From Bacillus subtilis (lineage in GTDB: Bacteria; Bacillota; Bacilli; Bacillales; Bacillaceae_C): a DNA stretch of 64,000 bases. The stretch is from positions 44,967 to 108,966 of the forward strand of contig NZ_VTQV01000008.1 of NCBI RefSeq assembly GCF_008764245.1. The letters are read 5' to 3'. Each line of letters opens with the position of its first letter. The first letter of the stretch is position 1. Below are positions 43,643 to 53,120 of the stretch, in pieces. The position numbers and the translations under genes were made by a program. Under the pieces are notes generated by a model that saw nothing but the letters and a program-made list of their open reading frames with translations, did no database searches and was not told the origin of the DNA.

Positions 43643-45313
43643 TTAAACTGAAATCTCCTTTTTACCAGAAATAATCGTAATAATAATTAATGAAATAATC
43701 GTCGCTAAAGATAACATTGATGCTAATGCTGCAGCTGTTCCGAAGTTAGAGGTAAAGACTTCACTATAAATCGAAACAGTAATCGTGGCCGTGGCCCCAT
43801 AATATAACACTATAGTTGAACTTAATTCATTTATAGTGGTGACCCAACTTAAAATTGCCCCCGATAACACCCCTGGTATCATCAAAATCGCCGTTGTCTT
43901 AAAGAAGGTTTTCATAGGTGGAACACCTAAACTTATAGAAGCCTCTTCAACACTCTTATCAATTTGATGCAATATAGCCGTACTGGAGCGCATCGTATAG
44001 GGCAGTTTTCGTACAACATACGCTACAACCAAAATTACCCATGTACCAGTTAATTCAATAGGTGGCTTATTAAAGGCAATAATTAAACTAATCCCAAGAA
44101 CAGTACCCGGTATAACATAAGGAATCATAATTAACGCATCTAAGAAAGAGGTAATTTTAGACTTTCTTCTAACCACTACATATGAAAGTAATAATCCTGC
44201 AATAACCATAATCACAATCGCAACACTTGCATACGTAAATGTGTTTTGAATTGCTTTTGGCACTTTATAAAGGACCTCTCGATAACTATCTAAACTAAAT
44301 CCCCCGACAAACACAGGCCCATTCGTTTTCAAAAACGATGTCGTAATGACGGTCGCTTGTGGAATGATAGATAAGCTTACTACTCCCATAACCATTAAGG
44401 TCGCTAGGATCTTTTTTACTGGGCTGAGCCTAATCACTTTTGGTGGTCGTAATGAACTCATTGTATATGTTTTTCTATTCACGATATGTCGTTGAAACAG
44501 TAATACAGATGTTGTGACCGCAAGTAAAATCATACTTAATGTACTTGCCATTGCTGGGTTAGACCCCATTTCACTAATAAACTGATCATAGGCTAAAATG
44601 GGAAGTACTTTTTCCCCTTGTCCAATTAACATGGGAGTACCAAAGTCAGCGAAAGAGGCCATAAATACCATTAATGCCCCCGTTGAAATGGTTGGAAATA
44701 TTAATGGTAATGTTACCTTACGAATGCGATCGAAACCAGATACCCCAAGACTTGCTGATGCTTCCTCAAGAGATACATCAATTGTTTTCAAGGCTCCAGA
44801 CACATATAGGTAAATATGTGGGTAAAACTGTAATGTAAATACCCAGATCATCCCATGTAATCCATAAATAGAAGGTATTTTTATTCCAAGACTCGCTAAA
44901 AAGTTCGTGATAAATCCGTTATTTCCAAGCATTAAAATCCAAGAATACGCTCCGATAAATGGAGGGGACAATAACGTTAGAATAATTAAAATATGGAAAA
45001 CACCTTTAAACGGAATATTGAATCTCGACATCGCATAAGCAACCGGAATACCTAATAAACAAGCAAAGAAGGTTGCAGATGTTGAGACGATAAAACTGTT
45101 AATTAAGGCGGAATAATAATATTTATAACTAAAAAATTCTTGATAATTTTCTAGTGAAATTTTTCCATCCTGCCAAAAGCTATTAACAAATATATTAAAT
45201 AAAGGGTAAATGAGAAAAAATCCTATTAGGATAAATGCCGCAATAATAACAAAATGCCAGAAGTCTAATCGAAGACTAAACGGTTTCCTTAATGCTTGTG
45301 TTCTTGTGTTCAT
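43643..45313 (-). CDS. Fused two-domain ABC permease, AfuB/FbpB type
   Basis: A 556-residue membrane protein with about 12 spans. Two permease domains are fused: each half has an EAA loop (SLEEASASLGVSGFDRIRKV and SVEEASISLGVPPMKTFFKT). This is the arrangement of AfuB/FbpB/ThiP-type importers for iron, thiamine or phosphorylated sugars. The ATG (after GGGGAGGAAGTACTAA) lies inside the end of the ATPase gene, a 38-bp overlap suggesting coupled translation. It works with the upstream ATPase and binding protein. Confidence 0.9.
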   Translation of the reverse strand: MNTRTQALRKPFSLRLDFWHFVIIAAFILIGFFLIYPLFNIFVNSFWQDGKISLENYQEFFSYKYYYSALINSFIVSTSATFFACLLGIPVAYAMSRFNIPFKGVFHILIILTLLSPPFIGAYSWILMLGNNGFITNFLASLGIKIPSIYGLHGMIWVFTLQFYPHIYLYVSGALKTIDVSLEEASASLGVSGFDRIRKVTLPLIFPTISTGALMVFMASFADFGTPMLIGQGEKVLPILAYDQFISEMGSNPAMASTLSMILLAVTTSVLLFQRHIVNRKTYTMSSLRPPKVIRLSPVKKILATLMVMGVVSLSIIPQATVITTSFLKTNGPVFVGGFSLDSYREVLYKVPKAIQNTFTYASVAIVIMVIAGLLLSYVVVRRKSKITSFLDALIMIPYVIPGTVLGISLIIAFNKPPIELTGTWVILVVAYVVRKLPYTMRSSTAILHQIDKSVEEASISLGVPPMKTFFKTTAILMIPGVLSGAILSWVTTINELSSTIVLYYGATATITVSIYSEVFTSNFGTAAALASMLSLATIISLIIITIISGKKEISV

Positions 45314-46400
45314 TTAGTACTTCCTCCCCACTTTCATCGAAAATAACGGCTTCGTCAGGATTTAAATCTACTTTTATCCGATCTCCGGTCTTTCTAAGCA
45401 TGTTGTATCGAATGGAATGCTCATGTGCACTGATCACTGTGCCCGAGTTCAGCCTAATTTTGTAGACAACAGATTCTCCAAGGAAGGTAGCGTCGATAAT
45501 CTCCCCATCTACTAAGGCTGGTCTAGCTTCACTAGTCTCGTAAATCTTAAGTTGTTCTGGTCGAATGGAATATATTGCTTTACCGTTTACATTTTCCAAA
45601 AGATTTGTACCCAATGCTACCCCCTCGACTGTTACAATCGCTTTATTCTCCGCATCTACTACCTCCAAATCAGCATCTAGAAAGTTCGTTGTACCAATAA
45701 AGTTTGCAACAAATTTATTTGCAGGACTTAAATAAATTTCATGGGGCCTACCAATTTGTTGAACTTTCCCTTCGCTCATTACAGCAATTCTATCCGATAC
45801 AGCGAGGGCTTCTTCTTGGTCATGGGTTACATAGATTGTCGTGATATTTAGTCTTTTTTGTAGACTACGAATATCTTCACGCATCTTAATTCTTAGTTTT
45901 GCATCTAGGTTGGAAAGTGGTTCATCCATCAATAATAAGCCCGGATAAATCACAATGGCACGGGCTAAAGCAACACGCTGTTGTTGCCCCCCACTCAATT
46001 GGGATGGTTGACGATCTTTTAAATGAGCAAGCTCAACCATGTCTAACGCTTCTGTTACCCTTGCTTTAATCTCATCTTTTTTAACCTTCCTTGCCTTTAA
46101 ACCATAAGCAACATTCTCAAACACAGTTAAGTGGGGAAAGATAGCGTAGTTTTGAAAAACCATTCCGATATTACGTTTATGTGCTGGAACATTATTCATA
46201 TGCTGGTCACCAAAGTAAAGATTTCCTTCTTCCTGTTGGTAGAATCCCGCAAGTGTTCGCAGTAGTGTAGTCTTTCCACATCCACTTGGGCCAAGCAAGG
46301 TGAAAAATTCCCCTTTGCCGATGTCGATATTTATATTATCAATGGCTTTATTCTCACCAAAATATTTGCTGATTTGTTGTATTTTCACGTGATCTTGCAC
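45276..46400 (-). CDS. ABC transporter ATPase, AfuC/PotA type
   Basis: A 374-residue cytoplasmic ATPase. Walker A is LLGPSGCGKTTLL, the signature LSGGQQQRVALARA, and Walker B LLLMDEPLSNLDAKL with the switch histidine in YVTHDQEEAL. A TOBE domain follows (SIRPEQLKIYETSEA to the end). The start is GTG after AGAAGGAGGAAGGACA. A hairpin (46421-46450) separates it from the binding protein gene and probably keeps ATPase levels below those of the binding protein. Confidence 0.93.
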   Translation of the reverse strand: MQDHVKIQQISKYFGENKAIDNINIDIGKGEFFTLLGPSGCGKTTLLRTLAGFYQQEEGNLYFGDQHMNNVPAHKRNIGMVFQNYAIFPHLTVFENVAYGLKARKVKKDEIKARVTEALDMVELAHLKDRQPSQLSGGQQQRVALARAIVIYPGLLLMDEPLSNLDAKLRIKMREDIRSLQKRLNITTIYVTHDQEEALAVSDRIAVMSEGKVQQIGRPHEIYLSPANKFVANFIGTTNFLDADLEVVDAENKAIVTVEGVALGTNLLENVNGKAIYSIRPEQLKIYETSEARPALVDGEIIDATFLGESVVYKIRLNSGTVISAHEHSIRYNMLRKTGDRIKVDLNPDEAVIFDESGEEVLNEHKNTSIKETV

Positions 46401-46420
46401 TGTCCTTCCTCCTTCTTAAG

Positions 46421-46450
46421 AAAGGGATCAAGTATACACATGATCCCTTT
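46421..46450 (-). terminator. Intra-operon hairpin after the binding protein gene
   Basis: Perfect 10-bp arms AAAGGGATCA and TGATCCCTTT with a 10-base loop, between the binding protein and ATPase genes. A weak T-run suggests partial termination or RNA processing. Confidence 0.7.
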
Positions 46451-46461
46451 AAAGCTGTATT

Positions 46462-47484
46462 CTATTGTTGTTCAATTAAGATTTGCTGGAACTGTTTCAT
46501 TACTTCATCTTTATTATCAGCAGACCAAGCAAAATCATAATCTACTAGTGGAATTTCATCGTTATCGACCAATCCTTCTGGTGGATTTACATCATTACGG
46601 ATGGAACGTCTGTTGAAATCCTCTACGATCATTTCTTGTAAGTCTTTACCTACTAAGAAATCAATAAATTTCTTTGCATTGTCTCCATTTTTCGCTCCCT
46701 TAATTAAAGCAACACCGTCTGGAACAGCAGATGTTCCTTCTTCTGGATAATGAACATTAACAGATGCTCCACCAGCAATATAGCGGTAAGCAGCTTCTTC
46801 CAATGTAATACCAACTGGGAATTCACCGTCTGCTACACCCTTTGGTACAGCACTAGAGCTCGATAAAATTTTCCCACCCAGATTGGATACAAAATCTCCT
46901 ACAAAGCCCCAACCATCATCGCCATCATCTTGATAGGCAGTAAGCATGGTCACTAATTGGGTATAAGCAGAACCAGATTTACTTGGATCAACGTAAGCAA
47001 TTTTCCCTTCCCATTGCTCGTCTAATAAATCCCCCCAACTCTTTGGTGCATCCGCGTCAGCTACCATTTCTTGGTTGTACATAATCACCATTGGAAGTGC
47101 TGAGAAACCAGTCCAAATATTACTTGGACTCTTAAACTCGGCTGGGATAGCATCGTCTTCAGCCGTTTTATACGCCTCAAAGCTATCACCATATGCCTCT
47201 AATGATTCTGCACCGCCACCCCAAAATACATCCCCGCCTGGGTTACCTTCTTCTGCCGTCACACGGTTTAATAATTCACCCGTACCACCCGTTACAACGT
47301 CCACTTTAATACCTGTTCTATCTTGGAATTCTTTTACAATTGGATTAATAATTTCATTTTGATGTGGCGAGTACACGGTTAATGAATCAGCATCTTTACT
47401 AGCTTTTTCTTTATCATCAGATCCACATGCAGCGATCACCGCTAGAAGCATACCCATGATAAGAAGCATTAGTACCTTCTTCAT
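46462..47484 (-). CDS. AfuA-like solute-binding lipoprotein
   Basis: 340 residues from ATG 47484 (ATAGGAGGTTATAAA), lipobox AVIAACGSDD. The fold pattern of Fbp/AfuA proteins is clear: LTVYSPHQNEIINPIVKEF, VDVVTGGTGELLNRV, GGDVFWGGGAESL and KFIDFLVGKDLQEMI. Iron-binding Fbp proteins use paired tyrosines near the C-terminus; here the region reads YRYIAGGASVNVHYPEEGT. AfuA of Actinobacillus binds hexose phosphates rather than iron, and the adjacent YesM/YesN-like pair and phosphohexomutase make a phosphorylated sugar the favoured ligand (inference). Confidence 0.9.
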   Translation of the reverse strand: MKKVLMLLIMGMLLAVIAACGSDDKEKASKDADSLTVYSPHQNEIINPIVKEFQDRTGIKVDVVTGGTGELLNRVTAEEGNPGGDVFWGGGAESLEAYGDSFEAYKTAEDDAIPAEFKSPSNIWTGFSALPMVIMYNQEMVADADAPKSWGDLLDEQWEGKIAYVDPSKSGSAYTQLVTMLTAYQDDGDDGWGFVGDFVSNLGGKILSSSSAVPKGVADGEFPVGITLEEAAYRYIAGGASVNVHYPEEGTSAVPDGVALIKGAKNGDNAKKFIDFLVGKDLQEMIVEDFNRRSIRNDVNPPEGLVDNDEIPLVDYDFAWSADNKDEVMKQFQQILIEQQ

Positions 47485-47605
47485 TTTATAACCTCCTATA
47501 ATTTTTAATTGTGCTACAATATTGATGATACAGACTACTGAAAACGGATACAATCATATTTTTTTCGGATCATGTATAATTTTTTTCCTATTAAGGGGTG
47601 TGGAC

Positions 47606-49378
47606 ATGATAGGTAAACTAAACAATCTAAATTTACGCAGTAAACTCATCATCGTGATTATCATTACATCCCTTATCCCATTGTTACTGTTAGGCCTTTT
47701 TACATTTAATTATTTATCAGGGTTACTCCAAGAAGAAGTCAGTGAAAATGAGCTAGAACGAATTACATCGATCAACCATCAGGTTTCCTATTTTTTAAAA
47801 GACGTGGAACAAATGACACTTTTCTTTTATAAAAATGAAGAAATACAAGCGATTCTTAAGAAGGATAGCGACCGAAGCCTTAATGAAAAATACGAGGATT
47901 ACGAATATGTCCGGGATGTTTTTGATACTGTTATGGGAGTTAAGGATTGGGATGTTCATCTATATGTAATCGGTCTAAATGGCGACAGGTACTTTTCTAA
48001 TGATTACCTCCCAAATCGCTACAACACCATAAGGGAGTCATGGGGAGTATTTCGAAAAGCAAACAACGCAAAAGGTTCCCTCGTCTGGGATACAAATTAC
48101 TCCGTTAATCGAGTCGATCATCAAGACATTGTACTCACAGCGGGACGTATTCTAATCGATTCTAAAACGAATGAAAAAATCGGTTATCTAATGGTCGATA
48201 TATATGAATCAGCCTTTTCTAATATCTACGAGAAAAATAACTACGCAACCAATGACAGTTTTCTCTTATTAGATGATCAAGGGTACATCATTTCAAGTTT
48301 ACCTGACAAAACGAATGTCGGGACAAGGCTGAAAACAACTTACTATGACCGGATTATGAACGGGGACAAGGGATTTTTTAAATTTGATTGGCAGGATACA
48401 ACCTCCATTTTGACCTATCAAACAGATGAAAACACGAATTTCAAGACGATCAGTATTATTCCAATGGATATCATCCAACAGAAAAACAATCTTGTTCGAA
48501 ATTTAACCTTAAACTTTGCGCTCATTGGGATCATCTTCTCCATCTGGCTGGCCTATTACTTGTCTAAAACAGTGACAAAGCCACTATACAAATTGATTTA
48601 TTTAATGAAAGAAGTAGAAAAGGGAAATCTCGAGGTTCGATTTGATCCGAAATACAATGATGATATTGGGATATTTGGCAAACGATTTAATCGGATGCTT
48701 GAAAAACTAAAGGTCTCTATTCAAGAAAACTATGAAAAACAGGTTCGTATGAAAGATTCAGAACTAAAAGCATTACGTGCCCAAATCAATCCACATTTCC
48801 TTTATAACACATTAGAAACGGTAAATTGGTTGGCGAGACTAGAAGGCGTAAATGACATCAGTAAAATCGTTGTTTCACTTAGTGAAATTATGAAGTACTC
48901 TGTGAGGAAGGGGGAAGATTTCGTTACCATTGAGCAGGATGTTAAACAGCTTAAAAACTACTTAACTATACAGGAGTTTCGCTATCGGGATAAATTTGAT
49001 GTCCATTTACAGGTTGATGATTCAGTATTAAATCAAAAAATTCCTGCCCTATTGCTGCAGCCAATCGTCGAAAATGCGATTGTACATGGTTTGGAAAATA
49101 AGATTTCTAAAGGAATAATCCAGATTGCCATTACAAAAGAGCAAGAAAACATTCGCATTGTGGTTCAAGATAATGGAATCGGAATGGATGAGGAGACACT
49201 TTCCCTTGTCAATCGAGAAATTAAAGAAGGAATTGAATTTGATGATTTAGGAATTGGAATTGAGAATGTCCGCAAAAGACTATATTTAAGCTACGGAAAT
49301 CAATTCAAATGGTCACTTACCTCTGAGGTAGAAGTAGGCACAAAAGTAGACATATTCATTCCATATAAGGAAGGTTAA
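47606..49378 (+). CDS. Sensor histidine kinase, YesM/HptS type
   Basis: 590 residues from ATG 47606 after AAGGGGTGTGGAC. Two membrane spans (LIIVIIITSLIPLLLLGLFT and LTLNFALIGIIFSIWLAYYL) flank an extracellular Cache-like sensor region of about 270 residues. A HAMP linker follows, then the His_kinase domain with the phosphoacceptor His397 in AQINPHFLYNTLE and an HATPase with VENAIVHGLENK and DNGIGM. It is divergent from the importer operon and 4 bp from its response regulator. It probably senses the transported solute, directly or through a binding protein. Confidence 0.92.
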   Translation: MIGKLNNLNLRSKLIIVIIITSLIPLLLLGLFTFNYLSGLLQEEVSENELERITSINHQVSYFLKDVEQMTLFFYKNEEIQAILKKDSDRSLNEKYEDYEYVRDVFDTVMGVKDWDVHLYVIGLNGDRYFSNDYLPNRYNTIRESWGVFRKANNAKGSLVWDTNYSVNRVDHQDIVLTAGRILIDSKTNEKIGYLMVDIYESAFSNIYEKNNYATNDSFLLLDDQGYIISSLPDKTNVGTRLKTTYYDRIMNGDKGFFKFDWQDTTSILTYQTDENTNFKTISIIPMDIIQQKNNLVRNLTLNFALIGIIFSIWLAYYLSKTVTKPLYKLIYLMKEVEKGNLEVRFDPKYNDDIGIFGKRFNRMLEKLKVSIQENYEKQVRMKDSELKALRAQINPHFLYNTLETVNWLARLEGVNDISKIVVSLSEIMKYSVRKGEDFVTIEQDVKQLKNYLTIQEFRYRDKFDVHLQVDDSVLNQKIPALLLQPIVENAIVHGLENKISKGIIQIAITKEQENIRIVVQDNGIGMDEETLSLVNREIKEGIEFDDLGIGIENVRKRLYLSYGNQFKWSLTSEVEVGTKVDIFIPYKEG

Positions 49379-49382
49379 AAAG

Positions 49383-50528
49383 ATGATGTTTTCTATTTTA
49401 ATTGTTGATGATGAGTGGACAATTCGGGAAGGCTTAAAAAGAACAGTGCCTTGGAAAGAGTGGGGTATTAAAGTCATTGGAACAGCTACGAATGGAAATG
49501 AAGCCCTAGAAATGTTAACTCAGTTCCATGTTGATATTCTTTTGACGGATATCCGCATGCCAGGAATAAGTGGGTTGGAATTAATTGAAAGATGTCGAAG
49601 TCAATTTCCAGATTTAATACTAGTCTTATTGACAGGACATGATGAATTTGAATATGCTCAGAAAGCAATTAAGCTCGGTGCAGATGACTTTTTATTAAAA
49701 CCAACCAATGTGGATGAATTAGAAGCAACAATGCGCTCGATTACTAATGATTTATATATAAAGCAGGCAGAAAAGAATAACATATTGGCTTTATTCATTA
49801 AAGATGCCATCCAGCATAATACATTACAAAACATCGAGAAGATCCAATCAATCGGGAATATACGCCCCCAATATGGATTTATCATCGTTCGTTCACAAGC
49901 AGAAAAGATAGCTCATGCAACATTAGAGTCCGTTCAGTTAATTGACGATAAAGTATCTCAACAAGTGTATTTTTGCCACTCATTAAAGAATGGAGAACAC
50001 TGGGAAGAGACGATTCAGAAGTTAAAGAACCATTATAGCAGGATGGAATGTCGGGCTACTTTCCATATAAGCCTTCTGGCAGATGATTTAAATCAACTTA
50101 TTACAATATACAAGCAAGCAAACTCGGCTTCTCAACTTTATAAGACAAGCGAGAATATTACAATCTTCCAATACCACGATGATCAATATACTCTAGACTT
50201 TGAGAAAGTAATCCAGTACATTCAACAGCACTATCAGGAAGCGATTAGTCAAACTGAACTGGCAGCGAAACTCAATATGAGCAATAGCTATTTTAGTAAA
50301 CTATTTAAACAACATACAGGAATTAATTTTGTTGACTATCTTACATTAAAGCGAATGGAAGTAGCAAAGGAGCTACTGCTATCGACCACATTAAAAACAT
50401 ATGAAGTCGCAGCCGAAGTTGGCTATGAGGAATCTAGATATTTTAGCCAACTTTTCAAAAAAACAACTGGACTAACGCCATTGCAATTTCGCGAGAATGG
50501 CTCTTTGGGTAAGTTATCAAAGGAATAA
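49383..50528 (+). CDS. Response regulator with AraC-type DNA-binding domain (YesN/HptR type)
   Basis: 381 residues. The receiver domain has phosphoacceptor Asp56 in ILLTDIRMPG, with acidic DDEW near the N-terminus and LKP near residue 105. The C-terminal 100 residues form two AraC helix-turn-helix motifs (SQTELAAKLNMSNSYFSKLF and KTYEVAAEVGYEESRYFSQL). It is shorter than typical YesN proteins because the middle region is reduced. It probably activates the divergent importer promoter. The ATG follows AAGGAAGGTTAAAAAG. Confidence 0.93.
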   Translation: MMFSILIVDDEWTIREGLKRTVPWKEWGIKVIGTATNGNEALEMLTQFHVDILLTDIRMPGISGLELIERCRSQFPDLILVLLTGHDEFEYAQKAIKLGADDFLLKPTNVDELEATMRSITNDLYIKQAEKNNILALFIKDAIQHNTLQNIEKIQSIGNIRPQYGFIIVRSQAEKIAHATLESVQLIDDKVSQQVYFCHSLKNGEHWEETIQKLKNHYSRMECRATFHISLLADDLNQLITIYKQANSASQLYKTSENITIFQYHDDQYTLDFEKVIQYIQQHYQEAISQTELAAKLNMSNSYFSKLFKQHTGINFVDYLTLKRMEVAKELLLSTTLKTYEVAAEVGYEESRYFSQLFKKTTGLTPLQFRENGSLGKLSKE

Positions 50529-50532
50529 TATC

Positions 50533-50563
50533 GCTCCCTTACATTTGAGTAGGGAGCTTTTTT
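50533..50563 (+). terminator. Intrinsic terminator after the two-component genes
   Basis: Arms GCTCCCT and AGGGAGC with an 11-base loop, followed by seven T residues. Confidence 0.88.
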
Positions 50564-50768
50564 ATTCCTTAAATCCTTAAATGCTAGAATTTCAGAATGA
50601 ATTCTATTCCAATCAACTAAGTTAGGGAAATACATTGACTAACAATTTAATCTTCTTTAACAATAATGTTCTTGTATATATCATAGTTTTTAATCTCCAT
50701 ATCCATATACATCAAGACATTAACCCTTTCTAGCTACCCTAGCAAGACACTCCAATGCTAACAATAAT

Positions 50769-51788
50769 TTATTCGTCTGGACTAAGCGCCAATAAACGTT
50801 TTAGATTGTCATCAATAAATTTATTATCAGGATTGTTCATCCCACGTCCGGCAAAATGACCCCAAATCGACTCGATCGGATGAAAAGAAGCTCTCGGTAT
50901 ACGCTTAGCCTCGTATTTATTTTCGTCAGCCGTACAGAAAAGGTCCGTGCTCCCAGGCATGATACAGGCGAGGGCTTTAATGCTTTTGAGTGCCTTATCG
51001 AAGTCGCCATTATAGGTTGGGTTTGCACTAATATCTGCAAATTGTCCTGTCCATAACATCGCCAAAACATTATGCGGGTCCATCTTCATAAAGCTCTTTT
51101 CCCATACGCCAGCCACAAAGTCTTCTAATGAATCAAATCCCAGCTCATGATAAAGTTCCTTTCTATAAAACGCCTGCGATACGCCCCATCCCGCATAGAC
51201 ACGGCCAACGGCGTGCATATCTGCGGGAGTCAACTGGTTTCGTTTATTTGCATCGAAGCCAATTGTCGCCATAAGCGCAGCCTTCATTCCATCCAGAACC
51301 ACATACGTTTGCGGCCAAGTCTTTGCACCTCCACAAAAAGGGGCAATTCGTTCCACCATATCGGGAAAACTTGCTCCCCATTGGAATGATTGAATGCCTC
51401 CCATTGACCATCCAACTACGAGAGCAATCTTTTGAATGCCGAATTTTTCGGTCACCAGCCGCTGCTGAAATTGAACATTGTCATAGATGGTTACCTTTGG
51501 AAAATTAGCCCGGTCGAATGGAGGCGGTGTGTTACTGGGGGATGAAGATAACCCGTTCCCTAGCAAATTTGGCACGATAATGAAATATTTTTGCGGATCT
51601 AGGGCCATGCCGTTTCCAATCAACCATTCATTCTGAACATGCTGGTCGCCAAAAGCAGTTGGATAGACGATAACATTATCTTTCTTTTCATTCAATTTTC
51701 CATAGGTCTTATAAGCAAGAAAAGCGTTCGGTAACGTCCCTCCCGATTGCAAGGTTACGTCACCCAAATCAAAAATTTCATAATCCAT
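50769..51788 (-). CDS. Alpha/beta hydrolase related to homoserine O-acetyltransferase (MetX-like)
   Basis: 339 residues from ATG 51788 after GAAGGGAGCGACAATACG. The fold and triad are clear: nucleophile Ser128 in VVGWSMGGIQ, Asp in PGSTDLFC and His in SIWGHFAGRG. The N-terminus (DYEIFDLGDVTLQSGGTLPN, AYKTYGKLN) is that of the MetX/homoserine acetyltransferase subfamily. Several MetX substrate-site segments differ, and many such proteins are esterases, so acetyltransferase activity is not certain. It is divergent from a LysR regulator, its likely controller. Confidence 0.85.
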   Translation of the reverse strand: MDYEIFDLGDVTLQSGGTLPNAFLAYKTYGKLNEKKDNVIVYPTAFGDQHVQNEWLIGNGMALDPQKYFIIVPNLLGNGLSSSPSNTPPPFDRANFPKVTIYDNVQFQQRLVTEKFGIQKIALVVGWSMGGIQSFQWGASFPDMVERIAPFCGGAKTWPQTYVVLDGMKAALMATIGFDANKRNQLTPADMHAVGRVYAGWGVSQAFYRKELYHELGFDSLEDFVAGVWEKSFMKMDPHNVLAMLWTGQFADISANPTYNGDFDKALKSIKALACIMPGSTDLFCTADENKYEAKRIPRASFHPIESIWGHFAGRGMNNPDNKFIDDNLKRLLALSPDE

Positions 51789-51924
51789 CGTATTGTCGCT
51801 CCCTTCAAAGTGAAACACATAATGTATTTCTTGTACTTAGTATAAACCTGTGGTACCCTCAAAAAAAGTGAATGAAAATCAAAGTAGTCTTCAATATTAT
51901 TGAAGGCAAAAGGGGAATCGTATA

Positions 51925-52821
51925 ATGGAATTACGCCAACTGAATACGTTTCGCATGGTTGCATCAACTTTAAATTTTAGTCGAGCTGCGGAAGCACTGA
52001 ACTACGTCCCCTCCAACGTCACGATGCAAATAAAAGCATTGGAAGAGGAGCTCGGTGTTCGTCTCTTTGATCGCTTAGGCAAGCAGCTCGTTCTCACAAC
52101 TGCAGGTAAACGCTTTTTAACTCATGTCCAAGAGGTTCTAAACAAATTGGACGAAGCTCGTAGCGTTGTGCTTGACAACGAAGATCTAAACGGTACGCTC
52201 ACAATCAGTGCCAACGAGGTTCTTTGCGCCTATCGGCTTCCTGTTGTCTTTCACCTATTTCGTTCGCGCTATCCAGGAGTGCGTCTCATCTTCCGCTCTG
52301 TTCCTAATCAGCAACTCAAGCAAACGCTCTTTGAGGGAACCGCAGATGTCGTCTTTATGTTGGATGAACCCATTCGTTCAACAGGACTTGCAGTGGAACC
52401 ATTAGTAGAAGAAACATTCCGCTTTTTCGCCGCTCCAGACCATCCACTCGCAAAACGAACGGAACTAAAGCTGGAAGATTTTCACGGAGAAGTGTTCCTG
52501 ACGAATGAAAAAGGTTGTACCTATCGAACCATGTTTGATCGGTCATTTGAACAAGGGGGCATTGATACTATTACGTATTTAGAATTTCAAAATGCTGAAG
52601 CCATCAAACAATGTGCGATTACGGGAATCGGTATTGCCTTTCTTCCGGAAATCACTGCAAAAGCCGAAGTGGAACGGGGCGAACTCGTTGCTCTCCCATG
52701 GCAAATTCCCGACTTGCACGTATACACACAAATGGGATGGCATAAAGACAAATGGCTTTCCCCGATCATACAATCTTTCATAGAAGCAGCAAGGGAAGTT
52801 ATTGCTGTAAAGGGGGAATAA
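51925..52821 (+). CDS. LysR-family transcriptional regulator
   Basis: 298 residues. The LysR helix-turn-helix is at the N-terminus (MELRQLNTFRMVASTLNFSR, AAEALNYVPSNVTMQIKALE, FDRLGKQLVLTTAG). It is followed by a two-lobe effector domain (GTLTISANEVLCAYRLPVVF, GIGIAFLPEIT). It shares a 136-bp control region with the divergent MetX-like hydrolase gene, which it probably regulates. The ATG follows AAAAGGGGAATCGTATA. Confidence 0.93.
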   Translation: MELRQLNTFRMVASTLNFSRAAEALNYVPSNVTMQIKALEEELGVRLFDRLGKQLVLTTAGKRFLTHVQEVLNKLDEARSVVLDNEDLNGTLTISANEVLCAYRLPVVFHLFRSRYPGVRLIFRSVPNQQLKQTLFEGTADVVFMLDEPIRSTGLAVEPLVEETFRFFAAPDHPLAKRTELKLEDFHGEVFLTNEKGCTYRTMFDRSFEQGGIDTITYLEFQNAEAIKQCAITGIGIAFLPEITAKAEVERGELVALPWQIPDLHVYTQMGWHKDKWLSPIIQSFIEAAREVIAVKGE

Positions 52822-52844
52822 AACTGTCTATTTACCGGACTATT

Positions 52845-52960
52845 TGGAATATCGTCTATAAATCGTGCTGTACATTTCTTCAGATTAACGATCCCTACTT
52901 CGCAATGCGGACCACGGTGGGTTATTTTGTTTTATGGAGTGATAACCCATAGATCCTTAT
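52845..52960. repeat. Dispersed 115-140 bp element, copy 1
   Basis: Shares GTGCTGTACATT-like DNA, then AATGCGGACCACGGTGGGT, then TTATGGAGTGATAACCCATA and GATCC, with copy 2 at 57050-57190. It lies directly after the LysR gene. It includes no gene. Confidence 0.75.
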
Positions 52961-53059
52961 GGAAGTATTTGGACAAAATCTCTCCCTGTGGCAATGACAA
53001 AGCTAATTCACATATTAGATCACAACCATACATTCCATACAATCATGATCTAGTAAAAT

Positions 53060-53100
53060 AGGATTATCGGTTTTGCTTCTAGAGCAATACCGATAATCCT
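53060..53100. terminator. Perfect hairpin between LysR and the partition genes
   Basis: 12-bp perfect arms AGGATTATCGGT and ACCGATAATCCT with further pairing (TTGCT, AGCAA) in the loop. It probably ends the parMR transcript; the T-run on the minus strand is modest. Confidence 0.7.
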
Positions 53101-53120
53101 AATGGATGAAATACTGTGTT

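Noticed and set aside
46462..47484. The AfuABC-like operon as a ferric iron importer
   Set aside because: It cannot be excluded, but the paired metal-binding tyrosine pattern is not clear and the neighbouring kinase and phosphohexomutase genes point to sugar phosphates.
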